35,880 nt of DNA, taken from an uncultured Nitrospira sp. (GTDB lineage: Bacteria; Nitrospirota; Nitrospiria; Nitrospirales; Nitrospiraceae). Every line of letters begins with the position of its first letter. Within the stretch, counting starts at the first letter, position 1. The stretch covers positions 1-35,880 of the forward strand of contig CABVRO010000026.1 in assembly GCA_902500715.1 (NCBI GenBank). Direction: 5' to 3'. Positions 15,192 through 23,587 of the stretch are shown here, piece after piece. The position numbers and the translations under genes were made by a program. Under the pieces are notes generated by a model. It was not told where the DNA came from, searched no databases, and saw only the letters and a list, made by a program, of their open reading frames with translations.

Positions 15192-16160
15192 TTAGCTTGC
15201 GACCGTTACGAGCCCGCCGACGACGCCGATCTTGCGGAACTTCTGATCGCGTTGCTCAAGCAGTTGATCAGTCGGCAATTCCGCCAGGGCATAGAGCTGA
15301 TTGGCGAGGGCCTTGGCAACCCGATCGCACATGGCTCTGGGGTCACGATGTGCGCCGCCCAACGGTTCCGGAATCACTTCATCGACGATGCCGAGTCCGA
15401 CCAGATCCTGCGCGGTCATTTTCAGTGATGCTGCGGCATCCGGGACCTTTGACGGATCATCGTACAGAATCGCCGCGCACCCCTCGGGAGAAATGACGGA
15501 ATAGACGGAATGTTCCAGCATGAGGATGCGGTCGCTCACGCCCAACGCCAGGGCTCCGCCGCTGCCGCCTTCGCCGATGACGACGGACATGATGGGCACG
15601 GTCAGCCGGGACATGACGAATAGGTTTCTGGCGATCGCTTCAGACTGTCCTCGTTCTTCCGCGCCGATACCGGGATAGGCACCGGGGGTGTCGATCAGCG
15701 TAATGATCGGACGGCCGAACTTTTCCGCCAGACGCATGAGCCTCAACGCTTTCCGGTAGCCTTCCGGATTAGGCATGCCGAAGTTCCGCTGCATACGCTC
15801 TTTCAGGGTTTTTCCCTTCTGATGGCCGATGATCATCACCGACCGGTCGTTAAAGCGGGCAAACCCTCCTACGATTGCGCGGTCGTCGCCGAAGTTGCGG
15901 TCGCCGTGCAGTTCGAGGAATTCACGTGAGAGTTCGTTGATATAGTCGAGGGTCGTGGGCCGCTGAGGATGGCGGGCCAGTTGGGTGCGTTGCCAGGGCG
16001 TCAGGGTCGTATAGAGCTGGTGCTCGACCTGGGCGAGTTTTGTCCGGAGCTTGCGGATTTCGTCCTGAGTACCGGACTTGGGAGACTCGGCGGAGGCCAG
16101 CTTCTCGATTTTCTCTTCGAGTTCGCGGATCGGTTTTTCAAAGTCGAGGTAGTCTCTCAT
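15192..16160 (-). CDS. accA: Acetyl-CoA carboxylase carboxyltransferase subunit alpha
   Basis: A 322-residue subunit that, with AccD, transfers carboxyl groups from biotin to acetyl-CoA in fatty-acid synthesis. The start is MRDYLDFEKPIRELEEKIEK, typical for AccA, followed by TTLDYINELSREFLELHGDR, GHQKGKTLKERMQRNFGMPN, PEGYRKALRLM, LIDTPGAYPGIGAEERGQSE, GEGGSGGALALGVSDR and SVISPEGCAAILYDD. Length and motif order match the family throughout. It lies 37 bases downstream of dnaE on the same strand, the order also seen in E. coli (dnaE-accA), so the two are probably one operon. The gap contains CCCTTAAGGG and a direct repeat of CCTAGG. Confidence 0.98.
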   Translation of the reverse strand: MRDYLDFEKPIRELEEKIEKLASAESPKSGTQDEIRKLRTKLAQVEHQLYTTLTPWQRTQLARHPQRPTTLDYINELSREFLELHGDRNFGDDRAIVGGFARFNDRSVMIIGHQKGKTLKERMQRNFGMPNPEGYRKALRLMRLAEKFGRPIITLIDTPGAYPGIGAEERGQSEAIARNLFVMSRLTVPIMSVVIGEGGSGGALALGVSDRILMLEHSVYSVISPEGCAAILYDDPSKVPDAAASLKMTAQDLVGLGIVDEVIPEPLGGAHRDPRAMCDRVAKALANQLYALAELPTDQLLEQRDQKFRKIGVVGGLVTVAS

Positions 16161-16197
16161 ACTGCTGAACCCCCTTAAGGGTGTTGCCTAGGTTCGC

Positions 16198-19100
16198 CTA
16201 GGTTACCAAAGTGATGGCGCCCTTGCCTAGCACTTCCTCAATATCGGCGACAAAATGCTCGCTGGGAGTGATCTTGACGTTGGGGAGGGGAGAGGTTCGC
16301 GCTTCCATCGTACCGCCGAGGGCCATGACCAGAGAGACGCTCGAAGCACCGGGATATTTCTGGAACACCTGTCGGAGCATCGGCAGTCTGGTGGAGGCCG
16401 TCGGTCCGTCGTGCAGGCGAATCATCACCCGCGAAATCCCTGTGTTCTGCAAATCAGCCAGCGGTTCGATCTTGGTCCCGCGCAACTTGGTGCCCTTGTC
16501 TCCGCGATCCACGGTCCCCGTCAATCGCACGACCCGTTCCGGCACGATCATCTCGGCATGGTCTCGATACAGGTCGGGGAAGGCTATCACTTCTATCAGC
16601 CCATGTAAATCCTCCAGCGTGAGGTAGGCCATGCGGTCGCCTTTTTTGGTGAGCATGGATTTCACCGCGGTGATGATCCCGCAGAGCTTGACCTCGCGTC
16701 CGTCCGGTACATCGGGGATTTGCATGGTCGTGGTGTTGGCGAAGAGTTGGATGGCTGCTTCATACCGCGCCAGCGGATGGGCGCTGATGTAGAAGCCGGT
16801 CAACTCACGCTCGTATTTCAACAACTCGCCCTGGCTCCACTCGGGCACGTCGGGCAAGGCCGGCTCATCCAGTTTCTGCGGCATGCCGATGGTGTCGTCG
16901 CCGAAGATACTGGTCTGGCCGAGCGCGCGTTCTTTCTGGATGCTCATTCCTTCGTCCATGGCCTGGTCGAGCACGGCCAGGTATTGCGAGCGCCGTCCAC
17001 CCATGGAATCGAATGCCCCGGCTTTGATCAAGCCTTCCATCATCCGTTTGTTCAACTTGCGCAGATCGACCCGGCGGAAGAGATCGAAGAAGGAGCGGAA
17101 CGGGCCGGTCTCGTTGCGGACTTCGATGATGGCCTCGACGGCTCCCTCGCCGACATTTTTGATGGCCGCCAGGCCGAAGCGGATGCTCTGATCGACGACG
17201 GCGAAATTCTTCTGGCTCTGGTTCACGTCCGGCGGCAGCACCGGAATGCCGAGCCCGCGACATTCGGTGAAGTAGCCGACGATCTTGTCGGCGTTGCCCA
17301 TGTCGGTGGTCATCAATGCCGCCATGAACTCGGTCGGATAATGGGCCTTGAGGTAGGCCGTTTGATAACAGACCACCGCGTAGGCCGCCGCGTGGGATTT
17401 GTTGAAGCCGTATCCGGCGAATTTCTGGATCAACTCGTAGAGTTTGTCGGCTTTTTTCTCCGCGATTTTCTTCTGCTTCGCGCCCTCCAGGAATTGGACC
17501 CGGAGCTTTTCCATTTCCTCCGGTTTCTTCTTGCCCATGGCGCGGCGGAGAATGTCCGCTTGTCCCAGCGAGAAGCCGGCCACCTTGTTGGCGATGGCCA
17601 TGACCTGTTCCTGGTAGACGATGACGCCATACGTGTCCTTCAGGATCGGCTCGAGCTCGGGCATCTCATAGGCGATCGGAATTTTGCCCTGTTTGCGCTT
17701 GATGAAGTCCGGAATCAGGTCCATGGGGCCGGGGCGGTAGAGCGCGATGATCGCGATGATGTCTTCGAACCGGTCGGGCTTCAAGCCCATTAAGAGATCG
17801 CGCATGCCGGAACTTTCGAGCTGGAAGATGCCGGTAGTTTTTCCGGACGACAGCAGCGCGAACGTGTCGGGATCGTCGAACGGAAGTTGCTCGACGCGCA
17901 GAGGCGGACGATCAGGGCGCACCTCATTGACCAGCGTCTCCGCCCGCTGAATCATCGTCAACGTCTTCAGCCCGAGGAAGTCGAATTTGACCAAGCCGAT
18001 TTTTTCGACATCACCCATGGAATACTGGGTGACGATTTCGTCCTTGGGGCCTTTATAGAGCGGGACATGTTCGGTAAGCGGCTGATCGGAGATCACGATA
18101 CCGGCCGCATGGGTGGACGCATGCCGGGCGAGGCCTTCAAGCGACTGCGCCACGGACATGAGTTCCTTCACCTTCACATCTTTATCGACCAGCTCCTTCA
18201 GGCGCGGCTCCTGTTCGAGCGCCTTGTCGAGCGTCATCTTCAAATCGTCGGGGACGAGTTTGGCGATCCGGTCGACTTCGGCATACGGCATTTCGAGCAC
18301 GCGGCCCACGTCTCGAATGGCGGCCTTGGCCTTCATCGTTCCGAACGTGATGATCTGCGCCACGTGGTCTTCGCCGTATTTATGGATGACGTAGTTGATG
18401 ACCTCATCCCGGCGGTCCATGCAGAAGTCCATGTCGATGTCGGGGAGGGACACACGCTCGGGGTTCAAGAATCGTTCGAACAGCAGCGAGTAGACCAGCG
18501 GATCGAGATCGGTGATGCGTAGCGCATAGGCGACGAGGCTGCCGGCGGCGGAGCCGCGCCCAGGCCCCACGGGGATGCCGCGTGAGCGGGCAAACTTGAT
18601 GATGTCCCAGACGATGAGGAAGTAGCCGGCGAATCCCATCGAGCAGATCACCGCGACTTCTTCTTTCAACCGGACCTGATAGGCGATCTCGGGAATGGAG
18701 CTCGGCCGTTCCTTGAGGCGCGCCGCCAACCCTTCAAGGGCCAGTTGCTCCACATAGGATTCGCGAGTGTAGCCTTCCGGCACTGTGAACTGGGGCAGAT
18801 AGGTTTTGTTCAGCGCCAGTTCGAGGGTGCAGGCTTCGGCGATCTTGACGGTGTTGGAGACGGCCGTCGGCATTTCCTTGAATTCGACCAGCGCCTGTTC
18901 GGTGGACTTCACGTAGAGCTGGTCCGTGTCGAACTTCATGCGGTTGGGGTCGTTGATCGTTTTGCCGGTCTGCAAGCACAACATCAGGTCATGGGGACGC
19001 GAATCTTCTGCTTTCAGATAATGACAATCGTTCGTGCCGGCGAGCGGGATGCCCAACTTCTTGTGGATGTCGAGCAGTCCGTCGTTGGCGATGCGTTGGT

Positions 19101-19650
19101 GCTCCAGCCCGTTGGCTTGGAGTTCGAGGTAATAATTGTCCTTGCCGAAAATCTCCCTGTACTCACCGGCCGCCTTGGTGGCGCCCGCCAGGTCTTTCTG
19201 CCCGATGAGGTAGGCAACCTCGCCGCTGAGACAACCGGAGAGACCGATCAATCCCTCGTGGTGTTGTTGGAGAATTTTCTTATCCATCCTGGGCTTATAG
19301 TAGAAACCTTCAAGGTAGGCTTTGCTTACCAGTTTGATGAGGTTCTGGTATCCTTTGAGGTTTGTCGCGAGCAGGATCAGATGGTAGTAGTCGTTGTGCG
19401 CGAGGTGGGAGTTCTTCTCGAGCCGGCTACCCGGTGCCATGTAGGCTTCGCACCCGATGATGGGTTTGACCCCCGCTTCCTTCGCCTTCCGGTAGAACTC
19501 CACCGCCCCGAACATGTTGCCATGATCGGTCATCGCGACGGCCGGTTGCCCGAACGACTTCACCTGTTGCATCAGGGGATCGATCTGATTGGCGCCGTCG
19601 AGGAGGCTGTATTGGGTATGGAGATGCAGATGAACGAATTGTGATGCCAC
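16198..19650 (-). CDS. dnaE: DNA polymerase III subunit alpha
   Basis: The replicative polymerase catalytic subunit, 1150 residues from GTG 19650 (opening VASQFVHLHLHTQYSLLDGA). The open frame extends 136 codons further, but that part is tandem repeat sequence with no family similarity, so it is excluded. In order: PHP domain (HLHLHTQYSLLDGA, residues 7-20), polymerase palm with GPGRGSAAGSLVAY and PDIDMDF (catalytic Asp404 and Asp406), fingers region with RPGPMDLIPDFIKRKQG, a helix-hairpin-helix region, and an OB-fold near the C-terminus (VKLCGIITAVKSMLTKKG). Length and the HxH-rich PHP domain match DnaE1 rather than PolC or DnaE2. It is followed by accA at 37 bases. No clear ribosome site precedes the GTG. 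Confidence 0.97.
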   Translation of the reverse strand: MASQFVHLHLHTQYSLLDGANQIDPLMQQVKSFGQPAVAMTDHGNMFGAVEFYRKAKEAGVKPIIGCEAYMAPGSRLEKNSHLAHNDYYHLILLATNLKGYQNLIKLVSKAYLEGFYYKPRMDKKILQQHHEGLIGLSGCLSGEVAYLIGQKDLAGATKAAGEYREIFGKDNYYLELQANGLEHQRIANDGLLDIHKKLGIPLAGTNDCHYLKAEDSRPHDLMLCLQTGKTINDPNRMKFDTDQLYVKSTEQALVEFKEMPTAVSNTVKIAEACTLELALNKTYLPQFTVPEGYTRESYVEQLALEGLAARLKERPSSIPEIAYQVRLKEEVAVICSMGFAGYFLIVWDIIKFARSRGIPVGPGRGSAAGSLVAYALRITDLDPLVYSLLFERFLNPERVSLPDIDMDFCMDRRDEVINYVIHKYGEDHVAQIITFGTMKAKAAIRDVGRVLEMPYAEVDRIAKLVPDDLKMTLDKALEQEPRLKELVDKDVKVKELMSVAQSLEGLARHASTHAAGIVISDQPLTEHVPLYKGPKDEIVTQYSMGDVEKIGLVKFDFLGLKTLTMIQRAETLVNEVRPDRPPLRVEQLPFDDPDTFALLSSGKTTGIFQLESSGMRDLLMGLKPDRFEDIIAIIALYRPGPMDLIPDFIKRKQGKIPIAYEMPELEPILKDTYGVIVYQEQVMAIANKVAGFSLGQADILRRAMGKKKPEEMEKLRVQFLEGAKQKKIAEKKADKLYELIQKFAGYGFNKSHAAAYAVVCYQTAYLKAHYPTEFMAALMTTDMGNADKIVGYFTECRGLGIPVLPPDVNQSQKNFAVVDQSIRFGLAAIKNVGEGAVEAIIEVRNETGPFRSFFDLFRRVDLRKLNKRMMEGLIKAGAFDSMGGRRSQYLAVLDQAMDEGMSIQKERALGQTSIFGDDTIGMPQKLDEPALPDVPEWSQGELLKYERELTGFYISAHPLARYEAAIQLFANTTTMQIPDVPDGREVKLCGIITAVKSMLTKKGDRMAYLTLEDLHGLIEVIAFPDLYRDHAEMIVPERVVRLTGTVDRGDKGTKLRGTKIEPLADLQNTGISRVMIRLHDGPTASTRLPMLRQVFQKYPGASSVSLVMALGGTMEARTSPLPNVKITPSEHFVADIEEVLGKGAITLVT

Positions 19651-19808
19651 GGGCGAATTGTAGTGAGAGGGAAAGTTGAAGTCAAACAGAGGGAGAGGGA
19701 GAGGCGGATGGCCACGGAAGCCTCGAAGGCGGGGCCGGCTCACTGCCTCGCCGGCGTGCGCGAGCATGACGCTCATTATTTTTCGCGTCGCGCACCTCGC
19801 GCAACGCG

Positions 19809-20050
19809 CGGCCTCGGAAACCCCTCGCCTGGGTAAATGGCGCGTCTCGGCGTGCCAGTGGGTCGGGCGGGTAAGAAGGTGGCGCGCAGTTGGTGTCTTC
19901 CCCGACCGCCCTCCCTGGAGAGAGAATGGCGGCCTCAGGAGGCCCTCGCCTGGGTAAATGGCGCGTCTCGGCGCGCCAGTGGGTTGGGCGGGTACGAAGG
20001 TCGCACGCAGTTGAAGGCTTCCTTCGGCCACCCTCCACCGTTCCCGCGTT
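19809..20050. repeat. 121-bp imperfect tandem duplication
   Basis: Copy one spans about 19809-19929 and copy two about 19930-20050. The best-conserved portion, 19809-19892 against 19930-20013, matches at about 75 of 84 positions, including CCCTCGCCTGGGTAAATGGC and the following GCGTCTCGG. The rest of each unit is less similar (GTCTTCCCCGACCGCCCTCC versus a diverged counterpart). The offset of 121 is not a multiple of three, so the two units cannot be read as one protein repeat. Confidence 0.85.
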
Positions 20051-20133
20051 CTCTCCATTGACAGTTTTCGTTCTCAAGACTAGCCTGTCACTGATTTTGC
20101 GTAGGTAACGATTGTCGCGTTTCGCTCTTATAG

Positions 20134-20157
20134 ACCGGAGTCTCGAGACAATCCGGT
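20134..20157 (+). promoter_or_regulatory. Stem-loop just upstream of the 1025-residue protein gene
   Basis: ACCGGA (20134-20139) pairs with TCCGGT (20152-20157), and the inner GTCTCGAGAC is itself a perfect palindrome, giving a nearly continuous stem. It ends 19 bases before the ATG at 20177. It could be an operator or a leader hairpin affecting translation. No strong ribosome site is visible between it and the start. Confidence 0.55.
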
Positions 20158-20176
20158 TGGTAAACAGGTCGTTCTC

Positions 20177-23100
20177 ATGACGGAGCAAAAAGACGACAAA
20201 CCGAAATTGCCGCTGGCTGCGTTGCTGGCCTTGCTGCTGGCGGCGGTGAGCAGCTTGATCATTTATCAGGTGCCCATCAAGACCTCGCGCCCCATCGATA
20301 AGGAGGCGGAGAAATCTGCCTCGGTCGTCCGTGCTCGCGTTCAGTCGAGGCTCTGGCAGGATCCGTTCGAGGCGGTGGCGACCCATCTCCAGAAAGAGAA
20401 GGCCGCTGGAGACAGGGAGCATGCGCACCATACCTCGCCGGGTCTCGTGGATGGGGCTAATGCGTCCAAGGGGGCGTTCCGTTTTCGCCTGATGCCGGTG
20501 TTTGTCGACGGGAGTCCCTATGCCAGCGGCGTGGAGTCGAGATTGCGCGATCGTTATGCGTTGGTTTCGGCGTTGGGCGCTGCCGGGTATTTGCCGGAGT
20601 CCGGAGAATCCATCCGGTACTTTGAATGGAAGTCGACCGCGGGCGTGACGACAGTCGTCCCGGCCGAATGGTTCGTGCCAGGGCCCAGGCTCCCAAAATC
20701 GGACCGTGGGGTTGCGCCGGAGGAGCCGAGGTTGCACGAAGCCCAGGCGATTCTTGTGCTGTGGCTGAAAGAGCAGGACCTTGGTGCGAAGCCCTTGCAC
20801 GAACTGACGAACTTGGCGAGCTATCTCAAGAAGGAAATGAATACGACCCCCTCGGCCTATCGAGTGTTGGGGCCTCGTACCTCCGGTTCACTGAGTGCCA
20901 TGTTGGAGGAACTCACGCGGCTTTCTCCGTCGGGAGCCCCGAAGGCGGACTGTGGTGCAGTCATTCAACCGGTCGTTTCAGCGGTGTTGAAGGACGCCGA
21001 GTTTTATTCCTCCTGGGCCACGGCTGCCGATCCGGTACTCCTGGACGAGGCTTCCGGCCGGCAAACGGAGAGGCCGGTCGAGAATCGATTCGCATCCGCC
21101 TGCCTGAAGTTGATCCGCACGATCGGATCCGACGACGCGCTGGCGAGTGAATTGGTGCTGGAGTTGGCGCGCCGGAAGATCGACCTGACTGCGCCCTCGG
21201 AGATTCCTCATATCGCGTTGATTGCGGAATGGGACACGCTCTATGGCCGATCCTTGCCGCGGACATTTGTGGCGGTCGCCAACAGGCTTGCCAAAAAGCG
21301 CGAACAGCCGTTGGCCTACTATCTCGACGAACTTCGCACGGAACAGTATCCGGACTGGGTGCATCGGTATTCGTATTTGGCCGGGCTCGACGGCGAATTG
21401 CCGCCAAAGGACAACGCGAAGGATGCAGGCGGCGGCAAGGGCAAACCAAGCGACAAGTGGCTGGGAGGCGAACCGGTGGTCGAGGATGTGCCCGTCGGGC
21501 GAAGCCAACTCGATTATCTGCGTCGTTTGGTGGAGCAGTTGAAGCAGGAGGAAACGGTCTCCGAGGTGGAATTCAAGGCCATCGGTGTCCTGGGGAGCGA
21601 TGTCTATGACAAGCTCATGATCCTGCAGGCGTTGCGCAAGGACTTTCCCCACGCCCTGTTTTTCACGACCGATCTCGACTCCCGATTGACCCATTCCAGT
21701 CAACTGCCGTGGACGCGGAATCTCGTGGTGGCCTCTCATTTCGGACTCGAACTGGAACCCGGGATCCAGGCGCCCATTCCGCCCTTCCGCGACAGTTATC
21801 AAACCGCGCTCTTTTATTCGGTGCTTCGCGCGGTGGGATACCTTGAGGTGTCGTCTCAGAACACCCATATGGAATTGCCGGACGGCAGGCCATATGCGAC
21901 GGAGGTCCTGCCGCGCGTCTACGAAGTCGGTCGGCGCGGTGCGGTCGATCTCAGTCCGGACCCGATCCATCAAACGAATGCGCCTTCAAGTATCCATCTG
22001 CCGCGTCCCGATGTCGATCCGGCCAGCGGCGCGCTGCGCTTCCCGTCGCCTCGTACGATCGGACTGCTCCTGGTGGCCGCCGGTTTGATGTTCTTCTGCA
22101 CCATCTTGATCAACAGCGAACTTTGGGCACTGTGCCGGCGGCGCACGGGAACGGGGTTGCTCGCCGGCACTTTCCTGTTGGGTTTGTTGGCGGTCGGACT
22201 AGTCGGCAGTGCCATGCTGGACGGCACGGGCGGCGAACCGTTTTCATTGACCGACGGCATCAGCGTCTGGCCGACGGCGAGCATGCGCCTGCTCGCTTTC
22301 GTGCTCTGCGTGATCTTCTTCGCTCACTCCTGGTGGCGATTACAGGAGAACGGTGCGGCACAGATCAGGAGATTTCGATTTCTACCCCCCAAGACTGCTG
22401 TTCCGCACCCGTCACGTTCCTGGATCGGCATCCACAAGTGGCTTCCGAACCCGTCCGGTTCTGTGGAGGCGCGACAGCTCTGGCGCGAGTATCGCCGGCT
22501 CGGCGAATGGCAGGAGCGGGCATGGCGTGTCGTGCCGCAGGCAGTCGTGTATATGTTCCTCGGTATTGCGTTGATGTGGCTGTTCGGTTTTCCCGTCATG
22601 CCTTGTCGGGGCAATGCCTGTTTTACGCTCAATTACATCATTCTGGGGGTGAGCGTCGTCTCGATGACGCTGCTGATGTTTTATGTCGTCGATGCGACGC
22701 GCCTGTGTCGCCGGCTGATCATGATTATGATCGATACCAGGATCGAGTGGCCGCAGCGGCTGCTCGTGCGGGAAGCCGCCAGGCGCGAGGTGGATCACGC
22801 CTTTGTGCACGAATGGCTGGGGATTCAGTTTATTGCGAAGCGGACGGCGGTCATCAGCGCCATGATCTATTATCCGTTCGTGATTGTGTTTCCGATGGCG
22901 GTGGCGCGGCACAGTTACTTCGACCGATGGGACTTTCCCGCGGGCTTGGTGACGATCTTTGCGCTCAATGCGCTATACGCGTTCGGCAACGGTGTCTTTC
23001 TGCGTCGCTCCGCCGAGCGCGCAAAACGGGAGGCGGTGAGGCAGTTGAAGCGCCGACTCAAGGATCTGACCGACGAGCCGGTCTTCAGGCGCAAGAAGCG

Positions 23101-23254
23101 CCACGAGGTCGAACGCATGGTCGAGTTGATCGAACAGACGCAGGAAGGAGCCTTTCTGCCGTTTACCCGCCATCCCTTGTTCGGTGCGATTGCGTTGCCG
23201 ACGGGCGGCACCGGTCTGGTGTTCTTGCTGGAGTATCTGGCCACGCTCTGGTGA
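20177..23254 (+). CDS. Large conserved membrane protein with periplasmic domain, function unknown
   Basis: A 1025-residue protein of a conserved family that I recognise by pattern but for which I know no function. A membrane helix (residues 11-32) leads to a large presumably periplasmic domain (about 33-625) carrying the motifs RLWQDPF (58-64), LVLWLKEQDLG, EWDTLYGRSLP (351-361), YSYLAGLDGELP, GRSQLDYLRRL, IGVLGSDVYDKLMILQALR (469 onward), FFTTDLDSR (495-503), WTRNLVVASHFGLEL and PPFRDSYQTALF. Around seven more helices follow (about 628-648, 660-682, 703-720, 785-808, 815-840, 889-909, 923-942), with a final hydrophobic end (ALPTGGTGLVFLLEYLATLW). The mixed GSDVYDKL...TTDLD part suggests a periplasmic-binding-protein-like fold, which is an inference. 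No enzyme motif is recognised. Confidence 0.85.
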   Translation: MTEQKDDKPKLPLAALLALLLAAVSSLIIYQVPIKTSRPIDKEAEKSASVVRARVQSRLWQDPFEAVATHLQKEKAAGDREHAHHTSPGLVDGANASKGAFRFRLMPVFVDGSPYASGVESRLRDRYALVSALGAAGYLPESGESIRYFEWKSTAGVTTVVPAEWFVPGPRLPKSDRGVAPEEPRLHEAQAILVLWLKEQDLGAKPLHELTNLASYLKKEMNTTPSAYRVLGPRTSGSLSAMLEELTRLSPSGAPKADCGAVIQPVVSAVLKDAEFYSSWATAADPVLLDEASGRQTERPVENRFASACLKLIRTIGSDDALASELVLELARRKIDLTAPSEIPHIALIAEWDTLYGRSLPRTFVAVANRLAKKREQPLAYYLDELRTEQYPDWVHRYSYLAGLDGELPPKDNAKDAGGGKGKPSDKWLGGEPVVEDVPVGRSQLDYLRRLVEQLKQEETVSEVEFKAIGVLGSDVYDKLMILQALRKDFPHALFFTTDLDSRLTHSSQLPWTRNLVVASHFGLELEPGIQAPIPPFRDSYQTALFYSVLRAVGYLEVSSQNTHMELPDGRPYATEVLPRVYEVGRRGAVDLSPDPIHQTNAPSSIHLPRPDVDPASGALRFPSPRTIGLLLVAAGLMFFCTILINSELWALCRRRTGTGLLAGTFLLGLLAVGLVGSAMLDGTGGEPFSLTDGISVWPTASMRLLAFVLCVIFFAHSWWRLQENGAAQIRRFRFLPPKTAVPHPSRSWIGIHKWLPNPSGSVEARQLWREYRRLGEWQERAWRVVPQAVVYMFLGIALMWLFGFPVMPCRGNACFTLNYIILGVSVVSMTLLMFYVVDATRLCRRLIMIMIDTRIEWPQRLLVREAARREVDHAFVHEWLGIQFIAKRTAVISAMIYYPFVIVFPMAVARHSYFDRWDFPAGLVTIFALNALYAFGNGVFLRRSAERAKREAVRQLKRRLKDLTDEPVFRRKKRHEVERMVELIEQTQEGAFLPFTRHPLFGAIALPTGGTGLVFLLEYLATLW

Positions 23255-23587
23255 GGCGCCTGGCCATGGGCAGATCGACTATGTGAGGCCGTCTCCGCCC
23301 AACCCGCTTTCACGCAGCCTGCGAATCCTCATGCGCGGCAATGGCCGACCGGACCCGTTCGCCGCCTCCTTGTTTCGTGTCTATGGACCTGATACACTTC
23401 AGTCGTTCGCGTAAGACCTTCTGTAGCCGGGGGCAGCAGCCCTTGAATCTCTGAAGTCTTACGCGATTGTTGTTGGTGCCCGCAGCCGCGCCGTTTCCGC
23501 TGAGCATACCGCCGAAGGTTCTTTCCTCCGTCGTTCGCATCGCCAGCCCGTCACAGCCGTGGGAATTCTTTTACCCGTTCTAGAGGT
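23255..23587. other. Intergenic region between the two membrane-protein genes
   Basis: A 333-bp gap holding a long inverted repeat (23408-23465) and no gene that I can support. Short frames are shadows or continuations of other frames. The right end has no strong ribosome site for the next gene. The gap argues against simple translational coupling of the two membrane proteins. Confidence 0.5.
23408..23465. repeat. Long stem-loop: CGCGTAAGAC...GTCTTACGCG
   Basis: CGCGTAAGACCTTC (23408-23421) pairs with GAAGTCTTACGCG (23453-23465), leaving one bulged C, around a roughly 31-base loop that itself contains GGGC-AGCA-GCCC. The stem length is well beyond chance for unselected sequence. It could be a terminator of the upstream gene (no clear U-run follows), an operator for the next gene, or a small mobile palindromic element. 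Confidence 0.7.

Larger units (their letters stand above)
19651..20176. other. 526-bp divergent intergenic region upstream of dnaE and the 1025-residue protein gene
   Basis: This gap lies between divergent genes. It holds a 121-bp tandem duplication (19809-20050), a GC-rich inverted-repeat-prone stretch (TTTTTCGCGTCGCGCACC near 19780), and a stem-loop just before the plus-strand gene (20134-20157). Open frames crossing the region exist on both strands but consist of the repeats or antisense sequence. It is not obviously coding. Confidence 0.6.

Noticed and set aside
16720..17793. 357-codon plus-strand frame within dnaE
   Set aside because: It lies opposite an unmistakable DnaE, and its composition (His, Gly, Glu, Arg, Val) is that of a codon-bias shadow.
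19651..20058. 136-codon N-terminal extension of dnaE
   Set aside because: DnaE families start at the PHP motif (VHLHLHTQYS), and the extension is repeat DNA.
19682..20800. 372-codon minus-strand frame spanning the dnaE upstream repeats and part of the 1025-residue gene
   Set aside because: It consists of the tandem repeat translated in a changing frame and antisense sequence, so it is not a protein.
22123..23286. 387-codon plus-strand frame overlapping the 1025-residue gene
   Set aside because: The in-frame gene has motifs and membrane helices; this frame is Arg/Gly/Ala-rich with no start signal.
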